DNA of 64,000 nucleotides from Paenibacillus agri (lineage in GTDB: Bacteria > Bacillota > Bacilli > Paenibacillales > Paenibacillaceae). Where the stretch lies: the NCBI RefSeq assembly GCF_013359945.1, contig NZ_JABWCS010000199.1:1-64000 (forward strand). The letters run 5' to 3'. Below are positions 25,301-31,677 of this stretch, piece by piece. Position numbers and translations under genes: made by a program. Numbering within the stretch: position 1 is the stretch's first letter; each line of letters opens with the position of its first letter. A model generated the notes under the pieces. That model saw nothing but the letters and a program-made list of their open reading frames with translations. It had not been told where the DNA came from and ran no database searches.

Positions 25301-25973
25301 AGCTAGCGGACAGTTGATCTTCGTGCCATCCGTCTTCACAACCAAAGCAGACGGAACAACAGAAGTAACAATTACACGCAACAGCAACAGCATTTATACT
25401 GTGATCCAATCCAGCAAGTCGTTCGGAGATACTGCCGGACACTGGGCGAAGTCATCTATTGATCTGCTGGCTTCCAAACAGATTGTGAGCGGAACGAGCA
25501 GCACTACCTTCTCCCCTTCACAATCGGTCAGCCGTGCTGAATTCGCAGCATTGATCACACGGGCACTGGGCCTGGAAACTGTTAGCGGCGGAACAACGTT
25601 CAGCGATGTCAGCTCGTCCAAGTGGTATGCGGGCGCTATCCAGACAGCTTCTGCAGCTGGCCTGATCTCTGGTTATACAGATGGTACTTTCCGTCCCGAC
25701 AGTCAGATTTCCCGTCAGGAAATGGCAGCTGTATTGGCTAAAGCCATCAAGTATACAGGCGCTACTCTGAATGCGGACCCTGCTGTACTGGCTAAGTTCA
25801 GCGATGCAGCCGGTATTCCGGCCTGGTCCCGCGAAGCCGTAGCAGAAATTGCGGCCGCTGGCATCATCCAGGGAACACCTGACGGAGCTTTCGCTCCACA
25901 AAAAGCGGCAACCCGTGCGGAGGCCGTAACTATGCTGGAGAAGGCTCTGAAGTCACTTCACTTCATCAACTAG
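16380..25973 (+). CDS. Giant S-layer-anchored nuclease with three 5'-nucleotidase domains
   Basis: A 3197-residue surface protein that probably degrades extracellular nucleic acids and dephosphorylates the nucleotides. I use ATG 16380: the product then starts with a signal peptide (MVISKRVRKW...HTAQA); GAGGGGT is 12 nt upstream, rather far; ATG 16323 would add 19 residues. Domains: lamin-tail (about 38-165), OB-fold (about 305-460), chitobiase-like (485-565), second OB-like region (570-820), exonuclease/endonuclease/phosphatase domain of ExeM/NucH type (832-1140: NIEN, EMQD, GDLND, SDHDAV), three 5'-nucleotidases (1142-1690, 1696-2225, 2231-2765), each with HTNDTHSH, GNHEFD, GGHSHT and NGGGIR, a Pro/Thr linker, a beta-rich domain and three SLH domains (3014-3197). 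It resembles Bacillus YhcR, which as far as I recall has one nucleotidase unit. Possible Pho boxes lie upstream; a terminator follows. Confidence 0.9.
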   Translation: MVISKRVRKWLAAGLAMLITVGNVFPAVHTAQAAPDNNAVVISQVYGGGGNTGAQYKNDFIELYNPTNSSVDLSGWKVRYNSANSPINSSTIITALSGTISAKGYYLIQEAPGAGGTKELPTPDITGTINMAAAAGKVELLDDSGKRVDFVGFGTANEFDKAPTQALSATLSATRKAIDGEPTDNRGLDTDDNSTDFNVGAPSPRNSSYGQAPEAPTAAAPVVASPAPNAWPVGTSISLSSPTVGASVYAAVYGNGGTRDYQLFDQPIQLIADTGINAFASAPGLADSPITNFVYSVLYQSTIPATRVMEKGQNVWTKGIVTHIDGAEMYIQDGNAGIVLYGFPAFANIGDEVEASGVMEIYNGLQEIKPQAGLSQKVITPNVGVPAPKLITAADLSTANGEKLEAQLVTMENVTIVKKAGSTVTAKQGDQEFTIYSPLSKLDPGTSGKTFERITGVIKQFNATYQFIPLNENALVEETLSVMASPGAGRIIIGGKVSLSSPATGAEIFYTTNGTDPTSASTKYTAPIEVNQNVTIKAIAVTGGQTSKVYTFAYTPSEAPRIHDIQGESHKSEFDGQTVTDVEGIVTQYGYTFTNGNYKGFFIQDPKPDNNPNTSEGIFVYSTDASKKPAVGDFVAVTGKVTEFNEGSSTNLTSTQITLTDLKQLPKAGVTFPEPVVLGKGGRVIPTSILDNRTEFQSDKDAIDFYESLEGMLVKLPSPTILSPYWTSGNGTSQVYNIATRIDNGTQDAITPAGGLALTEYKNYNPQRLLIAYGNPGQEVGTGDTFNGDITGVIGYNNGNFKVIPEYGKLPSITTSPFKQETSTIEVNADKLLIASYNIENYYPGVGDAKTKKLAESITANMKKPDIIGVVEMQDSNGETDNGTVEANATPLIQAIQAAGGPVYKYIDIAPQDKKDGGAPGGNIRVGFLYNPERVELADSVNGQKGTSTQSVGYDKAADKLTYNPGRIDPTNEAFTSSRKPLAAQFIFRGEKVIVIANHFNSKGGDTAPFGSTQPPVLSSETQRHKIAAVVNGFVKQVLTANPDANIVALGDLNDFQFTPTATILKGDELDNLIDKLPLNEQYTYTYDGNSQVLDHILVSKKLTASADVDVIHLNADFPSSRGRVSDHDAVMAQIDVKATGDFPLRILHTNDTHSHLETVVKRMTAIKQERTPNTLLLDAGDVFSGTLYYTKFEGLADLEFMNYIGYDAMTFGNHEFDNGLPTLKKFIDKANFPFVSSNIDFTTKDNELKGNFKNEIGGLNSSIENSHIYPAIIKEVNGQKVGIFGLTTEDTVGLASPGDNIAFLDYKTSAANTVKMLQDQGINKIIALSHLGYTVDEKLAVQVPGIDVIVGGHSHTKLDAPVIKNKDSEPTLILQTGEYGQNLGELDVKFNDKGVITSYKGKLLDVSKFADDATAKTMLAKYDAELTEIRNTKVGNTNVELSVNRVIDGKSVRVVRQEETAIGNLIADGVNSKSKELVSKLLSPTELSTIKGFVSIQNGGGIRAGINKGTITLGDVLTVMPFSNSLVALKVTGQEIIESLENGVSGLESDQGRFAQVSGMKYTYDSKKKPEIINPTTNVLEQKGERMVSVEIKQADGSYAAIDPKGYYILSTNSFMAGGGDFYRSLAKAKADGRYYELYLPDYEVFTDYLKQHGDVNMGLEGRITDQKGAVPSPKPTEIPTETPAPTPTPAPEKDFPLRILHTNDTHSHLETVVKRMTAIKQERTDNSILLDAGDVFSGTLYFTKFEGLADLEFMNYIGYDAMTFGNHEFDKGLPTLKNFIDEAKFPFVSSNIDFTTKNNELKGNFKSEIGGLNASVQNGHIYPAIIKEVNGQKVGIFGLTTEDTVGLASPGDNIAFLDYKTSAANTVKMLQDQGINKIIALSHLGYTVDEQLAVQVPGIDVIVGGHSHTKLDAPVITNKDSEPTLIVQTGEYGQNLGELDVNFNDKGVITSYKGKLLDVSKFADDAKAKEMLKDYDAKLEEVRKTKVGKTNVELDTNRIIDGKSVRVVRQEETVIGNLIADGVNSKSKELVSKLLSPEEQATIKGFVSIQNGGGIRVPIKKGDIFLGDVLSVMPFSNSLVALKVTGQEIIESLENGVSGLESDQGRFAQVSGMKYTYDSKKKPEIINPTTNVLEQKGERMVSVEIKQADGSYVAIDPKGYYILSTNSFMAGGGDFYRSLAKAKADGRYYELYLPDFEVFTEYLGKIGEVNMELEGRITDLKGSQAPGKEFPLRILHTNDTHSHLETVVKRMTAIKQERTDNSILLDAGDVFSGTLYFTKFEGLADLEFMNYIGYDAMTFGNHEFDKGLPTLKTFVDKANFPIVSSNIDFTTKDNELKGNFKNEIGGLNASVQNGHIYPAIIKEVNGQKVGIFGLTTEDTVGLASPGDNIAFLDYKTSAANTVKMLQDQGINKIIALSHLGYTVDEQLAVQVPGIDVIVGGHSHTKLDAPVIKNKDSEPTLIVQTGEYGQNLGELDVNFNDKGVITSYKGKLLDVSKFADDATAKSMLEKYDKELTEIRGTQVGKTNVELSVNREIDGKSTRVVRKEETAIGNLIADGVNSKSKELVTKLLSSDDLATIKGFVSIQNGGGIRAGINKGNISLGDVLTVMPFSNSLVALKVTGQEIIESLENGVSGLESDQGRFAQVSGMKYTYDSSKKPEIINPTTNVLEQKGERMVSVEIKQADGSYVAIDPKGYYILSTNSFMAGGGDFYRSLAKAKAEGRYYELYLPDYEVFTDYLKQIGDVNIGLEGRIKDLKGAVPTPETSPTPSPTPVPTSPSGGSGSTPAPTATPSATTSPTAAPSPSATQQVTTITQSELTAQLAKLPAGSHELVIPVTASAGGAQIVLPGSVIVAQAAAQPNTILTFTAGSTSYSMPVSIIKGAALANQLGTSDFTVTVSMTPADSVTLSSVNSAAAQQGSITLAGPVIEFSVTAQAGTKNVPVNSFGSTYVKRTITVPGALNAQNATAVVFDQASGQLIFVPSVFTTKADGTTEVTITRNSNSIYTVIQSSKSFGDTAGHWAKSSIDLLASKQIVSGTSSTTFSPSQSVSRAEFAALITRALGLETVSGGTTFSDVSSSKWYAGAIQTASAAGLISGYTDGTFRPDSQISRQEMAAVLAKAIKYTGATLNADPAVLAKFSDAAGIPAWSREAVAEIAAAGIIQGTPDGAFAPQKAATRAEAVTMLEKALKSLHFIN
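19803..24660 (+). repeat. Triplicated 1.6-kb 5'-nucleotidase coding unit
   Basis: Units begin at 19803, 21465 and 23070 (periods 1662 and 1605 bp) and end near 24660. Long stretches are identical or nearly so between all three, while the segments around 20630-20720, 22280-22370 and 23890-24000 diverge. The first and second are joined by a Pro/Thr linker of about 25 residues, the second and third by only GSQAPGK-type sequence. All three keep the metal-binding motifs. Confidence 0.95.
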
Positions 25974-26019
25974 ACTTCAAGTCGATCCATCATTAAACCA
26001 CAGATCGTAAAGCATCAAT

Positions 26020-26069
26020 AAAGAGGGACCTGGGCGAAATTTTCGTCCGGGTCCCTCTTATTATTTTGC
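26020..26069 (+). terminator. Terminator of the giant surface protein gene
   Basis: AGAGGGACCTGGGCGAAA pairs with TTTCGTCCGGGTCCCTCT (two mismatches) followed by TATTATTTT. Confidence 0.9.
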
Positions 26070-26134
26070 ATAGAACGGAGCCTGCATCAGGTCAGGCCTG
26101 CAACACAACCGCTATTTCCATGGTAAAATCGGGA

Positions 26135-26195
26135 TTGAATTTTCAAAATTGTTCCATTATAATGAAACTTATATCAGGTTCTATATTTATAGAAC
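26135..26195 (+). promoter_or_regulatory. Promoter and operator of the ArsR/MFS pair
   Basis: TTGAAT (26135-26140) and TATAAT (26158-26163) are 17 bp apart. Just downstream, at 26178-26195, GTTCTATA-TT-TATAGAAC is a perfect 8-bp inverted repeat placed to block transcription, as expected for an ArsR-type repressor acting on its own operon. Confidence 0.7.
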
Positions 26196-26261
26196 ATATT
26201 CGTTGATCGTATTTAACCCAACTAATCAACATCAATTAACTCTGAGAGGACAAGTGAACCT

Positions 26262-27176
26262 ATGCCCCCTATCAACTACATCGTGGAAGTAGATTTTGCA
26301 CCCATTTATGAATGTGTGAATAGCTTCAACGCGTTTCTCCGCAAGCAGAGTCATGCGGTCATGGATTCAGGAAAGCTCTGGGTTCGGGAAGTTCAGCAGC
26401 ACTTATCACCTGCGCAGCTACAAAAGATGCGAGAAGCCATGGATGCAACGGATGAATCCAATCTCTATCCTTATATCTGGAACTGTCCAGGTGATCGTTC
26501 TGTTACCGGCTTCCTGGATTGGCTGGACGCCCTCTCCTCGGGGGAGCTCTATGAGATCGCTGCCCGGTATAACCTCAGCGTTCCGCCTAATCTTCCAGAA
26601 CTACGCGACCTAGCCTCTGAGGCTTTACGGGTTTGGAACACCCATTACTTCAGCGGCATCAACCAGGCTATCATTGAGGGTCTTGAGCGCGAAGCCGAGT
26701 ACAGGCGCGAAATGTTGAACAAAGATAACAGTATGGAGGTCTATGAGCAGGCTACACAAGGCATGCGGCTGTATCCTACGGATCTTCTGAAGCAAGTTGT
26801 GATCATCCCCCAGTATCATACACGTCCACTCGTGACCAGTGCTATTTATGATGAGGTTATTTTCACCAGTTATTCCTGCGATGTTCTTCCGCCCGGAGAA
26901 GGCCGGCCGCCCGCAGAACTGCTGCGGCTAACACATGCGCTGTCGGATGAAACAAGACTCTGCATCCTTCGCTTGCTGACAGGAAAGCAGCTTACGTTCA
27001 CCGAGATCGTTCGGGAGGTCGGCTTATCCAAAAGCACGATCCACTACCATCTCATCACCCTTCGAGCGGCAGGACTTGTTATCGTGCACTATAACAATAA
27101 GACTACAGACTATAGCTTGCGCCTGGAGGCACTGGACGATCTGCCCCGGCAAATCGGCGATTACATGAAGAGCTGA
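26262..27176 (+). CDS. ArsR-type winged-helix regulator with large N-terminal domain
   Basis: Likely repressor of itself and the exporter behind it. Of the 304 residues, the last 80 form the winged helix (RLTHALSDETRLCILRLLTG, FTEIVREVGLSKSTIHYHLI as recognition helix, GLVIVHYNNKTTDYSLR as wing). The first 220 residues form an unnamed domain (INYIVEVDFAPIYECVNSFN start) seen in ArsR-family proteins paired with MFS pumps; it may sense the ligand. No metal-binding CxC motif is seen, so a metal sensor is unlikely. SD GAGAGG is about 12 nt before ATG 26262. The 47-nt gap to the MFS gene implies an operon. Confidence 0.85.
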   Translation: MPPINYIVEVDFAPIYECVNSFNAFLRKQSHAVMDSGKLWVREVQQHLSPAQLQKMREAMDATDESNLYPYIWNCPGDRSVTGFLDWLDALSSGELYEIAARYNLSVPPNLPELRDLASEALRVWNTHYFSGINQAIIEGLEREAEYRREMLNKDNSMEVYEQATQGMRLYPTDLLKQVVIIPQYHTRPLVTSAIYDEVIFTSYSCDVLPPGEGRPPAELLRLTHALSDETRLCILRLLTGKQLTFTEIVREVGLSKSTIHYHLITLRAAGLVIVHYNNKTTDYSLRLEALDDLPRQIGDYMKS

Positions 27177-27222
27177 TGGGAAAGGCACATTAGGGAGAAC
27201 CCAAGCTTTAGGGAGGAATCAC

Positions 27223-28494
27223 ATGTTAAAACGCGGTTACTACGGTTTGCTGGCCACAATATCGCTCAGTTCCCTGGGCGATACCTTCGGGCTGCTGGCG
27301 ATGGAGTGGCTGGTCTATGATTTGACCGGCTCCAAGCTGGCCATGGGTGCCTTAGCGCTCAGCTCCAGCATTCCCGAGTTCATCCTCCGGCTCATCGGTT
27401 CACCGTTGTCTGATCGGCTGCACCGCAGCCGATTTATGGCCGGCCTGGCAGCAGTGCGTTTGCTGGCCATACTGGTGCCGCTGACGATGGGTCTGGCCGG
27501 ACAGCTTCAGCTGTGGCATCTGTTTCTTGCAGCCGGACTCAGCGGTGCATGTGCCGCCCTCTTTATGCCAACAGCGATGGCTGTCGTGCCCGACGTGGCG
27601 GACACTCGCAAGCTAGTGCGCGCGTTTGCCGTAATCGACGGCTTCAAGAACGCAGCTGCCTTGCTGGGCCCTGCCATGGCCGGCGCTCTGACAGCCGCCG
27701 CCGGAGCGCTGCCGGCCATGGGTGTTTACGCCGTCTGCTACACGGGGGCCATCGTTACTTTACTATGGCTGCCCAAGATGCAGACACCTGCAAAGAACGG
27801 GAGCAATCTATCCTTGGCCCGCTACATCCGGGAGATTACAGAAGGCTTCTCTTTCTATAAGAACTTTCCAGCCATGCTGGCGATCATGTGCATGGTGGCA
27901 ATCAGTAATATGTGCAATATTGCTGTCTGGACGATGATCATTCCCTTTGTAAGAGATGTGCTGAATAGGGATGCCGTCGCTATAGGTGCTCTGACTACAG
28001 TTTTTGCACTGGGTACCTTAGTCGGGCTAACCATGATTTCATTCCTTGGAGAAATCAAACAAAGGCAGACGGTCATGCTATCAAGCCTCATGGTTATCGG
28101 CCTCTCTACGACATTAATAGGATTTGCTTCGAGTTATCCCTTGGTGCTAGCGGCTCAGTTCATCACCGGAGTGGCAGCCCCCTTCTTCGGTTCGCTAAGT
28201 TCTTCCTTACATGGACGCCTGGTTCCGTCCCATTTGCAGGGGCGGGTCAACTCGATCCGCTTTCTGATTGGCGGCAGCCTGCAACCAGTCGGTGCTATGG
28301 GTGGAGCAGCAATAGCACATGCTTATGGTCTGCCTATTCTTTTCCTGGCCGCTGGTCTGATTCCTATCCTGTGTTCAGGAGTAGCAATGCTACTACCTGT
28401 TCTAAAAGGAATTAACGGAGATCTGTCAGATCTGGAGGCGAAACAGAGGCTAAAACAACATCTAACAACGAATAAAGGAGATGTTCCGGCATAA
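27223..28494 (+). CDS. MFS transporter, probable drug or metabolite exporter
   Basis: A 423-residue integral membrane protein with 12 hydrophobic segments. The short motif between helices 2 and 3 (GSPLSDRLHRSRFM) is the MFS loop 2-3 signature GxxxDRxxRxR in variant form. GGGAGG lies 7-8 nt before ATG 27223. The family fold of this group (MFS_3/MFS_1 type, as in EntS and macrolide pumps) and the regulator upstream suggest efflux, but the substrate cannot be read. Its stop codon lies within the terminator stem. Confidence 0.88.
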   Translation: MLKRGYYGLLATISLSSLGDTFGLLAMEWLVYDLTGSKLAMGALALSSSIPEFILRLIGSPLSDRLHRSRFMAGLAAVRLLAILVPLTMGLAGQLQLWHLFLAAGLSGACAALFMPTAMAVVPDVADTRKLVRAFAVIDGFKNAAALLGPAMAGALTAAAGALPAMGVYAVCYTGAIVTLLWLPKMQTPAKNGSNLSLARYIREITEGFSFYKNFPAMLAIMCMVAISNMCNIAVWTMIIPFVRDVLNRDAVAIGALTTVFALGTLVGLTMISFLGEIKQRQTVMLSSLMVIGLSTTLIGFASSYPLVLAAQFITGVAAPFFGSLSSSLHGRLVPSHLQGRVNSIRFLIGGSLQPVGAMGGAAIAHAYGLPILFLAAGLIPILCSGVAMLLPVLKGINGDLSDLEAKQRLKQHLTTNKGDVPA

Positions 28495-28512
28495 CGGATC
28501 ATCTCCTTTTGA
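28474..28512 (+). terminator. Terminator of the ArsR/MFS operon
   Basis: AAAGGAGATG and CATCTCCTTTT form a 10-bp stem that contains the last codons and stop of the MFS gene. Confidence 0.7.
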
Positions 28513-28561
28513 TCAACAACTCTATAAGTAATAGTTCAATGATATGGTATAAGGTAATCTG

Positions 28562-29200
28562 TCAGGATTTTACTTCGTCAGCATTAGATTCGTAATGGCT
28601 GATATCTCCATGAAGCACAATTTCCGGAATGTCCCCTGTAAAATCAATCCGGCTTAGGCAGGTAGGATGGATATACGGGAGATCCCACAGCTTAGGAAGG
28701 GGCCTACCCTCGAAGTATGCCATTAACAGCTTGATCACCACCGTATGGGTGACGATCAGTACAGCTTCACCCTTATGGGCATCTACGATCGCGGCAAGCC
28801 TGTCCAGTGCCCGTTCCTGTACTTCTGCAAAGGTCTCGCTGCCCTTCACCTTGAATTTGGCAGGGTCCTTCCAGAAATATTCGTACTGATCCGGATGGAT
28901 GACCTCAAGCTCTGTGGAGTCACAGCACTCCCAAATCCCCATCCCGATCTCCAGGAATTCTTCGGCAGATTGAAGCGGAATATTCCGCTCCCCGATAATG
29001 ATCTCTGCCGTCCGCCAAGCCCTCGGGCTCGGGCTTGCGTAGACAGCATCTATTCGTTCGGTGGCCAGGCCCCGTTGCAACCACTCTGCCTGCTGGACAC
29101 CGAGCGGTGTCAGCGCCGAATCTTTATGACCTTGCATGCGATGCTGCACATTCCACTCCGTCTGCCCGTGCCGGGTCAAATAAATTGTTGTTGTACTCAT
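28562..29200 (-). CDS. Histidine phosphatase family protein
   Basis: Phosphoglycerate-mutase-like phosphatase. ATG 29200 (MSTTTIYLTRHGQTEWN) is chosen because AAGGAGG lies 7 nt upstream. The catalytic RHG is at residues 10-12, with R61-type SPxxRAxxTA seen as SPSPRAWRTAEI, the acid region GSETFAEVQER and the second histidine in VLIVTHTVVIKLL. 212 residues is the usual length (GpmB/PhoE/CobC type). The AAC(3)-like gene ends 12 nt upstream of its start, so both are co-transcribed. Substrate unknown. Confidence 0.9.
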   Translation of the reverse strand: MSTTTIYLTRHGQTEWNVQHRMQGHKDSALTPLGVQQAEWLQRGLATERIDAVYASPSPRAWRTAEIIIGERNIPLQSAEEFLEIGMGIWECCDSTELEVIHPDQYEYFWKDPAKFKVKGSETFAEVQERALDRLAAIVDAHKGEAVLIVTHTVVIKLLMAYFEGRPLPKLWDLPYIHPTCLSRIDFTGDIPEIVLHGDISHYESNADEVKS

Positions 29201-29212
29201 TGCCAATCCTCC

Positions 29213-30016
29213 TTATGTACGATTCCGTTCCATCCATCTTACCGCATAATCCACGATCTCACGCTGAGGGATCAGCTTAGCCCGAGCCGCTGCAACCTGG
29301 CCTAAAGCAATTCGGCCTGTATCCTGCTGGAATTGCTCCGCCAGGGCTACAAAATCCTCAGACTCCCAGTCGAGCTCCTTGAACTCCACCCACTGCCTGT
29401 TCCCGTCCACCATCATGGGCGCTCCACTGACGATTTCCTGTTTGCCTGGAAAAGACGCCCGGCATTCCGCCAGATGCAGTGAGGTGTTGTTGAGGTTCTC
29501 CACCCCTAACAACAGAACACTTCCGTTCAGATCATAAATGCGGGCCAGGGGCGAATGTTCTCCCAATCCGAAGTCCAGTTCATGCCCGTCTATGATCCAA
29601 TCCCTGTGCTTGCCCCAAGCCGCGAACGAATGAATGGGATGGCTACTGCGCTTGACACCCTTTTGCTTACGGAAGGTATCCGGTATGATTCCCATCCCTC
29701 TTAGAAGAGTCATATCCGGATCATACGCAGGCATCTTTTCCCGGATTGAAGCCCACCAGGCCTCAGGAACCGGGGGCCGTGACCATCCGGAAGGATCGGA
29801 TAAATCGCTCGAATGCGTAGGCATAACTAACGTACCCTCTTCCCCCAATACCTCTTCAAGCGCCAAAATAACAGCAACAGGCCCACCTGCTATCCACTCT
29901 CCAAGCGATTTAAACGAAGAGTGCATAATTAGCGTCATTCCTTCATGCACCCCCAGGCGGCGGAAGTCCTCCGCCAATGTCTCCACCGTAATTAGATCGC
30001 CCTGAATCATTTCCAC
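29213..30016 (-). CDS. AAC(3)-family N-acetyltransferase
   Basis: Member of the aminoglycoside 3-N-acetyltransferase fold (acetyl-CoA dependent). The 267-residue product shows the signature LIMHSSFKSLGEWIAGGPVA, TLVMPTHSS, RGMGIIPDTFRK and SSHPIHSFAAWGKHRDWI, the last with the conserved catalytic-region histidine, then LLLGVENLNNTSLHLAE. I choose GTG 30016 because GGAGGG is 8 nt upstream; ATG 30010 is an alternative. The family includes antibiotic resistance enzymes and also YokD-like chromosomal members of unknown substrate; context (next to a phosphatase and a sugar-sensing system) gives no sign of resistance, so I do not claim one. Confidence 0.85.
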   Translation of the reverse strand: MEMIQGDLITVETLAEDFRRLGVHEGMTLIMHSSFKSLGEWIAGGPVAVILALEEVLGEEGTLVMPTHSSDLSDPSGWSRPPVPEAWWASIREKMPAYDPDMTLLRGMGIIPDTFRKQKGVKRSSHPIHSFAAWGKHRDWIIDGHELDFGLGEHSPLARIYDLNGSVLLLGVENLNNTSLHLAECRASFPGKQEIVSGAPMMVDGNRQWVEFKELDWESEDFVALAEQFQQDTGRIALGQVAAARAKLIPQREIVDYAVRWMERNRT

Positions 30017-30093
30017 CCTCAAATCCCTCCACATCTATGCGACTAAACCCGCCACGCCCCTGGCAAAGAGAGCCGCCGAGCGGCATCAGCAGA

Positions 30094-31677
30094 CTAGGAC
30101 TCCCGTTCCTCCTGAGCGTAATACATTTCCTGTAGCGCTTTGCTTCTGTATTCACCGGGAGAGATGCCTTCAAGTTCCTTGAAGACCCGCGCGAACTGCT
30201 TACTATTCTCGAAACCGACAGCCTCCCCGATGTAGGCCAGCCTGCCAGAATCCTCGGACAGCAGTATTTTGGCGTGACGAATGCGTACTTTTTTCAGATA
30301 TATAATAAAGTTCTCACCGGTGTATGCCTTGAAAGCTTCGCTGAAATAGGAATAATTCAGAGAAACGTGATTACTGACCATAGCCATATTCAGCGGACGG
30401 CTGTAATTAGCTTCAATATAGGCCAGCGCCTCCTTCATATCCTTATGCTCGGTGTGGGCGGTCCTTACTCCAATAATATATTCGTTCAAGCAGAGGAGCA
30501 AATGTTCTAGCGTTCGATAATAGTCGTGAAAATGCCGGAAATTGTACATACTCCCTACAGACCGGTACAGTTTTAGCACCTCCATCGAGGCCTCGCCATG
30601 CACCCGAAAGACTTCGTCCAACACGCGTTCGTTGATCCTACGCCCCACCATTTCCAGATACGCCAGATCGAGCTGTTTGATCTGTTCTACTTGAAAAATA
30701 GCAGCCAGAAGAGTCTTCAGCTCCTTCTCACGGTCTGTGCCGAGCATGTTAAGCAGTTTGTGAAGCTCCTGATCCGGTTTGGGGAAGCTCAAGCGCTCTT
30801 CTTTGATATTCTCATAATCAATCAAGTTCACTTGGGGATACAGGAAGGTGTACTGTAGCGCCCGGCAAGCTTCTTGATAGCAGCGGCGGATGTCCATCCC
30901 CTCTCGCCCCAGGCTACTCACACCAATCAGCAGTCCCTTCAGTTCTCTGGCTTCGGCCTGCCGCGACAACTCCATGAAATCCTTCTTACTCCTACCGATC
31001 AGCACCAGTTTACCTTCCCAGTCTGTTAATATTTCCGGATACTTCTTCTCCAGCGGTCCAGACAGGCGCTCCGTTAGTCCCTGAATCTCAGCGGGCTTCA
31101 TCCTTGTACCGTCATTGTAATAATAACTCAGAACCCCAACGGTAAAAGGCAGGGACAGGCTGACCAGCTCCTCCACCTGCTCCCTATTAGGCTGTACTTC
31201 CTCATGAATTAGCAATCCACGTAGCCTACTTGCGCGTAGCTCTTGGCGAAGACAGGCTGCTTTCTCTTCCTGCAGACGGACATTGTTCTCCCGCTCGTCA
31301 CGTTCCTTCTGGATACGCTCCAGAATACCGAACAGCTCATCACGGCGAATCGGCTTAAGCAGATAGTCCTTCACCCGATAACGTATGGCACTTTTAGCAT
31401 ATTCAAAATCATCATAACCGCTAAGGATAACCAGTGCGGGACCTTCCCCCACCCGGTTCTGTGCGGACAGCTGCTCCAGCAGGGCAATGCCGTCCATGAC
31501 GGGCATGCGGATATCAGTAATTACGATGTCGGCCCCCTCAGCCTCGTAATACGCGAGCGCCTCTTCGCCGTTTCCAGCCATCGTTATCGTATACATGGAC
31601 GGATATTCCCGTTCGATCATGATTTTCAGCCCATATCTTATGTTCTTCTCGTCATCCACGATTAGAAGCTTCATCAT
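30094..31677 (-). CDS. YesN-type response regulator with AraC output domain
   Basis: Controls the neighbouring sugar transport genes, by inference from context. The receiver domain (1-125) has the acidic pair DDE, phospho-acceptor D in IVITDIRMPVMDG, and K in YLLKPIRR. The middle (about 150-410) is a poorly conserved linker/helical region typical of YesN proteins. The C-terminal 100 residues are two AraC helix-turn-helix motifs (RPLNMAMVSNHVSLNYSYFS; GEAVGFENSKQFARVFKEL). 527 residues. It overlaps the kinase gene by 26 nt, so translation is coupled. Confidence 0.93.
   Translation of the reverse strand: MMKLLIVDDEKNIRYGLKIMIEREYPSMYTITMAGNGEEALAYYEAEGADIVITDIRMPVMDGIALLEQLSAQNRVGEGPALVILSGYDDFEYAKSAIRYRVKDYLLKPIRRDELFGILERIQKERDERENNVRLQEEKAACLRQELRASRLRGLLIHEEVQPNREQVEELVSLSLPFTVGVLSYYYNDGTRMKPAEIQGLTERLSGPLEKKYPEILTDWEGKLVLIGRSKKDFMELSRQAEARELKGLLIGVSSLGREGMDIRRCYQEACRALQYTFLYPQVNLIDYENIKEERLSFPKPDQELHKLLNMLGTDREKELKTLLAAIFQVEQIKQLDLAYLEMVGRRINERVLDEVFRVHGEASMEVLKLYRSVGSMYNFRHFHDYYRTLEHLLLCLNEYIIGVRTAHTEHKDMKEALAYIEANYSRPLNMAMVSNHVSLNYSYFSEAFKAYTGENFIIYLKKVRIRHAKILLSEDSGRLAYIGEAVGFENSKQFARVFKELEGISPGEYRSKALQEMYYAQEERES

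Noticed and set aside
17187..25901. Many minus-strand ORFs of up to 334 codons opposite the giant surface protein
   Set aside because: They are antisense shadows of a high-quality reading frame, repeat with the triplicated units, and have no SD or known domains.
29213..30016. Aminoglycoside resistance gene
   Set aside because: The fold is AAC(3)-like, but the family has chromosomal members of other or unknown function and nothing in the context shows resistance.
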